Positions 57,144 through 64,000 of a stretch of DNA of 64,000 nt are shown piece by piece. The position numbers and the translations under genes are program-made. Each line of letters begins with the position of its first letter. The first letter of the stretch is position 1. A model generated the notes under the pieces. It had not been told where the DNA came from. It did no database searches and worked only from the letters and a program-made list of their open reading frames with translations. This DNA is from an uncultured Pseudomonadales bacterium (GTDB taxonomy: Bacteria > Pseudomonadota > Gammaproteobacteria > Pseudomonadales > Cellvibrionaceae), in the NCBI GenBank assembly GCA_947489425.1, contig CANLDL010000002.1:806001-870000 (forward strand), read 5' to 3'.

Positions 57144-57174
57144 AATTTTTCCTATTGCTTGTAAGTTTTTTCGT

Positions 57175-58542
57175 TTATTGAGTAATTTTTACAGGTCGCT
57201 TCCAAGTTTTAATGGTTTTTTGTGGGGAGCGAGTAAGTGTTAATGCATTGTCATCGACATTTTTATTAACCGTTGAGCCTGCACCTATGGTTGCGCCACT
57301 ACCTATTGTTAATGGTGCAACTAATGATGAATTTGAACCCACAAAGACATTATCACCTATAGTCGTTTGATGTTTGTTAACGCCATCATAATTACAAGTA
57401 ATAGTACCTGCGCCAACATTAACATCCTCACCTAATTGTGCATCGCCAATATAGCTTAAGTGATTAATTTTACTGCCTTGTCCTATTAGTGCTTTTTTTG
57501 TCTCAACAAAATTACCAATTTTTGCACTGTTTTTTAGTACTGTACCTGGACGTAGCCTTGCAAAGGGGCCTATCAAACAATCGCTACCAACTATTGTATC
57601 TTCAATAACGCTATTGGCATGTACACAAGTATTATCGGCTATTGTGGCATTTTTGATAGTGCAATTGGGGCCAATAACAACGCCATTACCTAGTTGGTTA
57701 GTGCCTTCAAAAATACAGTTAATATCGATAACAACATCGTTACCACAACTTAATTCACCGCGACAATCAAACCGGTTGGGGTCTAATAAGCTAACACCTT
57801 GCTCCATTAATTTTTCAGAGAGCTGCTGCTGATAGATACGCTCTAGCTGTGCTTGCTGAACTCGATTATTCACACCAATAACTTCCCAGCTCTTATCAGG
57901 CTGCTGTGTGACGACTTCGATATCATCTGCAACGGCCATCGCTATTATATCGGTTAGGTAATATTCACCCTGCGCATTATCCTTTGATAATTTGGGTAGC
58001 CATTCTTGTAAATGTTCTGTTTTAACGGCGAGAATACCAGTATTCACTTCTCTTATTGCAAGCTCTTTTTCATTGGCGTCTTTTTGCTCGGTAATATTTT
58101 GAACCGTACCTTTTTCATCTCTTACTATACGGCCATAACCCGTTGGATTTTGCATCTCGACAGTTAATAAACCCATACTCTTATTGCTGACATTACTGAG
58201 TAGATTTTGTAATGTTGTTGTTTTTATTAGGGGTACATCACCATATAAAATTAACGTAATGGAATCATCTTTCAGATATTCGAGGCATTGTTGTACCGCA
58301 TGGCCGGTACCTAATTGTTGCGCTTGTTGGATAAAGTTAACGTCATTATGGGAAAATGCTTTGATAACTTCCTTACTACCATGACCCGTCACTATATGTA
58401 GCTTATCGCAAGCCAGTTGATTGGCTGTATCGACAACGTGGGATAACATCGATTTACCAGCAATGTTGTGGAGAACTTTGGGTAAATTAGATTTCATTCG
58501 CGTACCTTTACCGGCTGCTAAAATTACAATATCTAATATCAT
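57175..58542 (-). CDS. glmU: Bifunctional UDP-GlcNAc pyrophosphorylase / glucosamine-1-P acetyltransferase GlmU
   Basis: A 455-residue bifunctional enzyme. The N-terminal uridyltransferase domain starts VILAAGKGTRMKSNLPKVLH and has GTGHAVQQ and YGDVPLI. The C-terminal left-handed beta-helix (from about 250) shows hexapeptide repeats, with GNFVETKKALIG, HLSYIGDAQLG and NYDGVNKH carrying the acetyltransferase active site. It makes UDP-GlcNAc from GlmS-derived glucosamine phosphate after GlmM. It lies between the atp operon and glmS, a common order. Confidence 0.97.
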   Translation of the reverse strand: MILDIVILAAGKGTRMKSNLPKVLHNIAGKSMLSHVVDTANQLACDKLHIVTGHGSKEVIKAFSHNDVNFIQQAQQLGTGHAVQQCLEYLKDDSITLILYGDVPLIKTTTLQNLLSNVSNKSMGLLTVEMQNPTGYGRIVRDEKGTVQNITEQKDANEKELAIREVNTGILAVKTEHLQEWLPKLSKDNAQGEYYLTDIIAMAVADDIEVVTQQPDKSWEVIGVNNRVQQAQLERIYQQQLSEKLMEQGVSLLDPNRFDCRGELSCGNDVVIDINCIFEGTNQLGNGVVIGPNCTIKNATIADNTCVHANSVIEDTIVGSDCLIGPFARLRPGTVLKNSAKIGNFVETKKALIGQGSKINHLSYIGDAQLGEDVNVGAGTITCNYDGVNKHQTTIGDNVFVGSNSSLVAPLTIGSGATIGAGSTVNKNVDDNALTLTRSPQKTIKTWKRPVKITQ

Positions 58543-58613
58543 AGTGGTATCTTTTTATAAAATGTCATTAAGGGAAATGTTACAGGTACTAAAAACGTTA
58601 TGCCATATAATAA

Positions 58614-58637
58614 AAAAGGCAGCTAATGCTGCCTTTT
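58614..58637 (-). terminator. Terminator of the atp operon
   Basis: Ten-base arms AAAAGGCAGC and GCTGCCTTTT with loop TAAT form a strong hairpin followed on the minus strand by a T run, 42 bases after the atpC stop. Confidence 0.92.
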
Positions 58638-58678
58638 AATATTTATTCAGTAGAGACTGATTTTGTACTACGCATCAA

Positions 58679-59104
58679 CTATCTGCCAGTCTTTTTACGA
58701 ATAGCCTGTAGCGTTCTCAACTGTGCTGTTGCTTCAGCTAATTGGATAGCCGCAGCTGAGTAATCAAAATCACCACTTTGATTGGTCATGTTCTGCTCAG
58801 CAGCTTCTTTTGCCTTCACGGCAGCGGCTTCGTCCATATCTTCTTCGCGTAGTGCAGTATCGGCAAGTACTGTCACATGATTGGGCTGTACTTCTAAGAA
58901 ACCGCCCGATACGTAGTAGATCTCTTCTTCACCGTCTTGCTTAACAATACGGATAGGGCCAGGCTTTAAGCCAGTTAATAATGGCGCATGACCGTATGAT
59001 ATACCAACATCACCTTCACTACCCGCAGCAACAAGCATACTGACAAGGCCAGAATAAATCTGCTGTTCTGCGCTGACGATGTCGCAATGTACAGTCATAG
59101 CCAT
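58679..59104 (-). CDS. atpC: ATP synthase F1 epsilon subunit AtpC
   Basis: A 141-residue epsilon subunit: the N-terminal beta-sandwich ([54 protein letters not shown]) and a C-terminal two-helix hairpin that can inhibit ATP hydrolysis. GAGG lies seven bases before the ATG at 59104. Last gene of the atp operon. Confidence 0.96.
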   Translation of the reverse strand: MAMTVHCDIVSAEQQIYSGLVSMLVAAGSEGDVGISYGHAPLLTGLKPGPIRIVKQDGEEEIYYVSGGFLEVQPNHVTVLADTALREEDMDEAAAVKAKEAAEQNMTNQSGDFDYSAAAIQLAEATAQLRTLQAIRKKTGR

Positions 59105-59147
59105 AATATTTCCTCTATTTCTCTATCAGTTCTACGTTAGCGTAGAA

Positions 59148-60569
<1,422 letters not shown>

Positions 60570-60641
60570 TTAAGCTAAATTTAATTAATAATTTAATGTT
60601 GCGTAATGATGTAAACCATTACGGTTTTAATTTTTACCGCT

Positions 60642-61505
60642 TTAAACGGCCGCTGCACCACTTACGATCTCAGAGAGTTCTTGGGTAATAGCTGCCTGTC
60701 TTGCTTTGTTATAAACAAGTTGTAGCTCTTCAATAATATCGCCAGCGTTATCTGTTGCGTTCTTCATTGCGAGCATACGCGCTGATTGTTCACACGCTAT
60801 ATTTTCAACAACGGCTTGGTAGACTTGTGATTCAATATAACGAATCAATAGGCCATCAAGAATTTCTTTTGCATCGGGCTCGTAGAGATAATCCCACGCG
60901 CTTTTTTGCAAATCTTCATCGTCACCGGCTTTTAAAGGCAGTAATTGGTTAACAAATGGTGTTTGTGTCATTGTGTTAACAAATTCGTTGCCCACTAAAA
61001 ATAGGCGATCAATTTTGCCATCAGCGTAAGCATCAAGCATTATTTTTACTGTACCAATAAGCTGCTCAACCGTTGGCGCTTCGCCTATATCGCGTACCGC
61101 TGCTTCGATATTACCGCCATAGCTATTAAAGAAGCCGATAGCTTTTGCACCAACCAAACATAAATCTATTTCGATCTCTTGGTCTGCAAATTCCTTCATG
61201 CTTTGTATAGAAGCTTTAAAGGTATTGGTATTTAAGCCACCACATAAACCACGATCACTAGAGACAATAATAAAGCCTACACGCTTTACTTCACGCTCTT
61301 GCAGGTAAAGGTGATGGTATTCTGGGTTAGCATTGGCAATATGGCCGACAACGTTTCGTATACGTTGGGCGTAGGGCTTGCCTAATTCCATACGATCTTG
61401 AGCTTTACGCATTTTACTTGCAGCAACCATTTCCATTGCGCTAGTAATTTTTTGCGTACTTTTAATACTCGAAATCTGTGTACGTATTTCTTTTCCGCCA
61501 GCCAT
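60642..61505 (-). CDS. atpG: ATP synthase F1 gamma subunit AtpG
   Basis: A 287-residue central-stalk subunit. The N-terminal helix ([34 protein letters not shown]) and the C-terminal helix ([41 protein letters not shown]) form the rotor coiled coil; the [11 protein letters not shown] segment lies between. It links F1 catalysis to c-ring rotation. It sits between atpA and atpD. Confidence 0.97.
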   Translation of the reverse strand: MAGGKEIRTQISSIKSTQKITSAMEMVAASKMRKAQDRMELGKPYAQRIRNVVGHIANANPEYHHLYLQEREVKRVGFIIVSSDRGLCGGLNTNTFKASIQSMKEFADQEIEIDLCLVGAKAIGFFNSYGGNIEAAVRDIGEAPTVEQLIGTVKIMLDAYADGKIDRLFLVGNEFVNTMTQTPFVNQLLPLKAGDDEDLQKSAWDYLYEPDAKEILDGLLIRYIESQVYQAVVENIACEQSARMLAMKNATDNAGDIIEELQLVYNKARQAAITQELSEIVSGAAAV

Positions 61506-61599
61506 TATCGTGTCCGCTGTATTTTTCTAAAAGAATGCCAAACCTTATTAGTTTGGCTTACTATTTTTGCTAATTAACTCGGTTCTTATGAATTAAAGG

Positions 61600-63144
61600 C
61601 TACCAAGTTTGTGTTGCTTTAAATTTGTCTAGTGCAGATTTAAAGGTTTCTTCAACTTCTTTATCGTACTTACCTGATTCACTGATGCTATTCATTAAAT
61701 CGCCATGCTCAGAACTCATATAAGAGAGTAGAGCAGACTCAAAAGAACCAATCTTAGCAACAGGTACATCTTGTAAGTAACCTTCGTTAGCTGCGTACAG
61801 TACAACACCCATTTCAGCAATAGAAAGAGGAGAGTATTGTTTTTGCTTCATTAGCTCGGTTACGCGCTCACCATGATTTAGCTGTGCTTTAGTAGCATCA
61901 TCAAGATCCGATGCGAACTGAGAGAAAGCAGCCAATTCACGATATTGGGCAAGTGCTGTACGAATACCACCTGATAATTTTTTAACGATTTTAGTCTGCG
62001 CAGAACCACCCACACGTGATACAGAAACACCGGCGTTCATCGCTGGGCGAATACCCGAGTTGAACAAGTCACTCTCAAGGAAGATCTGACCATCGGTAAT
62101 AGAAATTACGTTAGTAGGTACGAATGCAGATACATCACCAGCTTGCGTTTCAATAACAGGTAGTGCTGTTAATGAACCTGTTTGGCCTTTAACTTCACCG
62201 CTAGTGAAATCTTCAACATACTTGGCATTAACACGTGATGCACGCTCAAGTAAGCGTGAATGCAAATAGAATACATCACCAGGGTAAGCTTCACGGCCAG
62301 GTGGGCGGCGAAGTAGTAGTGAAATTTGACGATATGCCCAAGCTTGCTTAGTCAAATCATCATAAATAATTAAGGCATCTTCACCGCGGTCACGGTAGTA
62401 TTCACCCATTGAACAACCCGCAAATGGTGCTAAGAATTGCATAGCAGCAGGGTCTGAGGCTGTCGCTGCAACAACAATGGTGTGCTCCATTGCGCCGTGC
62501 TCTTCAAGTTTACGTACAACGGCATTTACCGATGCAGCTTTTTGACCAACAGCCACATAAATACACTTAACGCCTTTACCTTTTTGGTTGATAATTGCAT
62601 CAACGGCAATGGCTGTTTTACCCGTCTGGCGGTCACCAATAATTAGCTCGCGCTGACCACGACCAACAGGAACCATCGCATCAATGGCTTTTAAACCGAG
62701 TTGTACTGGCTGATCAACAGATTGACGTGCAATTACACCTGGGGCAATTTTTTCAATAGGGTCTGTTAACTTAGTTTCAATAGGGCCTTTGCCATCAATG
62801 GGAACACCGAGTGCATCAACAACACGGCCTTGTAGTTCTGGGCCAACTGGCACTTCTAGAATACGGCCGGTACATTTACAAGTTTGGCCTTCTGCCACAC
62901 TCTTGTAATCACCTAAAATTACCGCACCCACTGAATCGCGCTCAAGGTTCAGTGCCATACCATAGACACCACCTTCAAACTCAATCATCTCACCGTACAT
63001 TACGTCGGCAAGACCGTGTATGCGAATAATACCGTCCGTTACTGAAACGACAGTACCTTCGTTTTGTGCTTCACTACCAACATCGAGAGAATCAATACGA
63101 CTCTTGATAATTTCACTAATTTCTGAAGGATTCAGCTGTTGCAT
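61600..63144 (-). CDS. atpA: ATP synthase F1 alpha subunit AtpA
   Basis: A 514-residue non-catalytic nucleotide-binding subunit. Walker A is GDRQTGKT, with [27 protein letters not shown] and the arginine-finger region [24 protein letters not shown](AG)VSVSRVGG. N terminus ([14 protein letters not shown]) and C terminus (DKFKATQTW) are typical. It lies between atpH and atpG. Confidence 0.98.
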   Translation of the reverse strand: MQQLNPSEISEIIKSRIDSLDVGSEAQNEGTVVSVTDGIIRIHGLADVMYGEMIEFEGGVYGMALNLERDSVGAVILGDYKSVAEGQTCKCTGRILEVPVGPELQGRVVDALGVPIDGKGPIETKLTDPIEKIAPGVIARQSVDQPVQLGLKAIDAMVPVGRGQRELIIGDRQTGKTAIAVDAIINQKGKGVKCIYVAVGQKAASVNAVVRKLEEHGAMEHTIVVAATASDPAAMQFLAPFAGCSMGEYYRDRGEDALIIYDDLTKQAWAYRQISLLLRRPPGREAYPGDVFYLHSRLLERASRVNAKYVEDFTSGEVKGQTGSLTALPVIETQAGDVSAFVPTNVISITDGQIFLESDLFNSGIRPAMNAGVSVSRVGGSAQTKIVKKLSGGIRTALAQYRELAAFSQFASDLDDATKAQLNHGERVTELMKQKQYSPLSIAEMGVVLYAANEGYLQDVPVAKIGSFESALLSYMSSEHGDLMNSISESGKYDKEVEETFKSALDKFKATQTW

Positions 63145-63252
63145 GCTCTCTTCCTCAATTCCCTATTTGGGATTGCTATTCATTAATAAAAATTAAATTG
63201 TGTTAACAATTTATCGGCTACCAATTAGCCAGTAATACTTTTTGTAACTATT

Positions 63253-63789
63253 TTATAGCGCGAAGCTTTCAGCCAATTTATTTAAACGACCTTTTATAGA
63301 GCCATCTATGACTGTATCGCCTGCGCGAACAATTACACCACCCAACAAAGAGCTATCAACAGCAGTATTAAGCGTAATATCGCTCTCCAATACTGTTTTT
63401 AGTTTTTCTGTTAGTGATTTTTCGACGCTGTCGTCGAGTTCAAAAGCAGAGATCACTTTCACATCAGAGAATTTCTCTTGCTGTGCTTTTAAGTTCTCAA
63501 ATAACTCTTGAATGGAAGGTAATAAACCTAGTCGCTTATTTTCAGCAAGTACCGCAATAAACGACTGTACTTTTGCATTGATTTCGTCACCGCATAAATC
63601 CGTAAGAACTGCCGCTTTTTGCTCAGCTGTTAAGGTAGGAGACTCAAGCAATTTAGCAACGGAGGGCTGCTGAGTTAATACAGCCGCTAACGCTAAGGAC
63701 GATGACCAGCTACCGAGGTCTTTAGCACCACGCGCAACTTCAAATGCTGCTTTTGCATAGGGCCTTGCCAATGTTGTTAATTCCGCCAT
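63253..63789 (-). CDS. atpH: ATP synthase F1 delta subunit AtpH
   Basis: A 178-residue delta (OSCP) subunit: N-terminal helical domain (LARPYAKAAFEVA) and the C-terminal hallmark SLLGGVIVRAGDTVIDGSIKGRLNKLAESF. It forms part of the peripheral stalk joining F1 to subunit b. It follows atpF. Confidence 0.96.
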   Translation of the reverse strand: MAELTTLARPYAKAAFEVARGAKDLGSWSSSLALAAVLTQQPSVAKLLESPTLTAEQKAAVLTDLCGDEINAKVQSFIAVLAENKRLGLLPSIQELFENLKAQQEKFSDVKVISAFELDDSVEKSLTEKLKTVLESDITLNTAVDSSLLGGVIVRAGDTVIDGSIKGRLNKLAESFAL

Positions 63790-63852
63790 TTCTTATGCCT
63801 AATTTTTTATGCTAACCAGTAATTATGCTTACTATTCAATGCTCAATACAAA

Positions 63853-64000
63853 TTAAAGATCTGCAGCAAGCTTGCTCACCAAATCGTTGTGGGCTTTCGC
63901 GTCGATCGCCTGACCCAATACTTTTTCAGCACCTGCTAATGCCAGTGTTGCCACTTGGCTACGCAGTGCTTCTTTAGCACGGTTGGTCTCTTGCTCGACT
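63853..64000 (-). CDS. atpF: ATP synthase F0 subunit b AtpF (3' end only)
   Basis: The last 48 codons of subunit b, running off the right edge. The helix ends [20 protein letters not shown] then LVSKLAADL, the usual C terminus that contacts delta. The 5' part and the rest of the operon (atpE, atpB, atpI) must lie beyond the window. Gene identity rests on this tail and its place before atpH. Confidence 0.93.
   Translation of the reverse strand, partial: VEQETNRAKEALRSQVATLALAGAEKVLGQAIDAKAHNDLVSKLAADL

Noticed and set aside
57144..57174. glmS ribozyme
   Set aside because: The 31-bp glmU-glmS gap is far too short, and this ribozyme is typical of Firmicutes.

Overview
The window is a contiguous piece of the core chromosome of a gammaproteobacterium. 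It is AT-rich, with genes on both strands and short gaps. Gene order resembles Pseudomonas and the marine Cellvibrionales: yqgE-ruvX beside pilT-pilU, then yggS-proC-yggT-metX-metW-DUF4426-rdgB-hemW; lptM-lysA-dapF-DUF484; ubiK-glnK-amtB; tesA/ybbA-ybbP; a diguanylate cyclase beside dsbA-cytochrome c4 and engB; glmS-glmU beside the atp operon. The species cannot be fixed from this. No tRNA, rRNA, CRISPR array, insertion sequence or prophage was seen.

Layout. 1-10 kb: Holliday-junction resolvase, twitching-motility ATPases, proline and methionine synthesis, nucleotide-pool cleaning and a HemW-type radical-SAM protein. 10-15.5 kb: DMT transporter, small lipoprotein LptM, lysine/cell-wall genes lysA and dapF, DUF484, and a DUF711 protein where xerC often sits. 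15.6-19 kb: nitrogen block with a SutA-like RNA polymerase regulator, two P-II genes flanking amtB, a sigma-54/NtrC promoter and ubiK. 19-26 kb: flavin oxidoreductase, acetyltransferase, a membrane-flavoprotein fusion, thioredoxin, rho, and a MarR/monooxygenase pair behind a 46-bp perfect palindrome. 26-36 kb: ubiD, a conserved protein of unknown function, RidA, hemB, UDP-glucose dehydrogenase, two flavoproteins and tesA. 36-46 kb: ybbA-ybbP, hemH, tpm, a GGDEF protein, dsbA, cytochrome c4, engB. 46.5-51 kb: DUF2946, TonB receptor and PepSY metal-uptake set. 51-64 kb: MAPEG, uvrD, a periplasmic binding protein, an SRPBCC protein with no usual start codon, glmS, glmU and atpC-D-G-A-H-F.

Most of the window is ordinary housekeeping. 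The most notable signals are: the secreted SRPBCC frame after glmS, which appears to use AUC or to have lost its start; the 46-bp palindrome before the MarR operon; the G-free, Shine-Dalgarno-less leader of rho; the NtrC/sigma-54 control region of glnK-amtB with its second P-II gene; the conserved 478-residue protein of unknown function; and the iron- or copper-type uptake cluster with a possible Fur site over its first start codon. I did not find a convincing new defence or mobile system.
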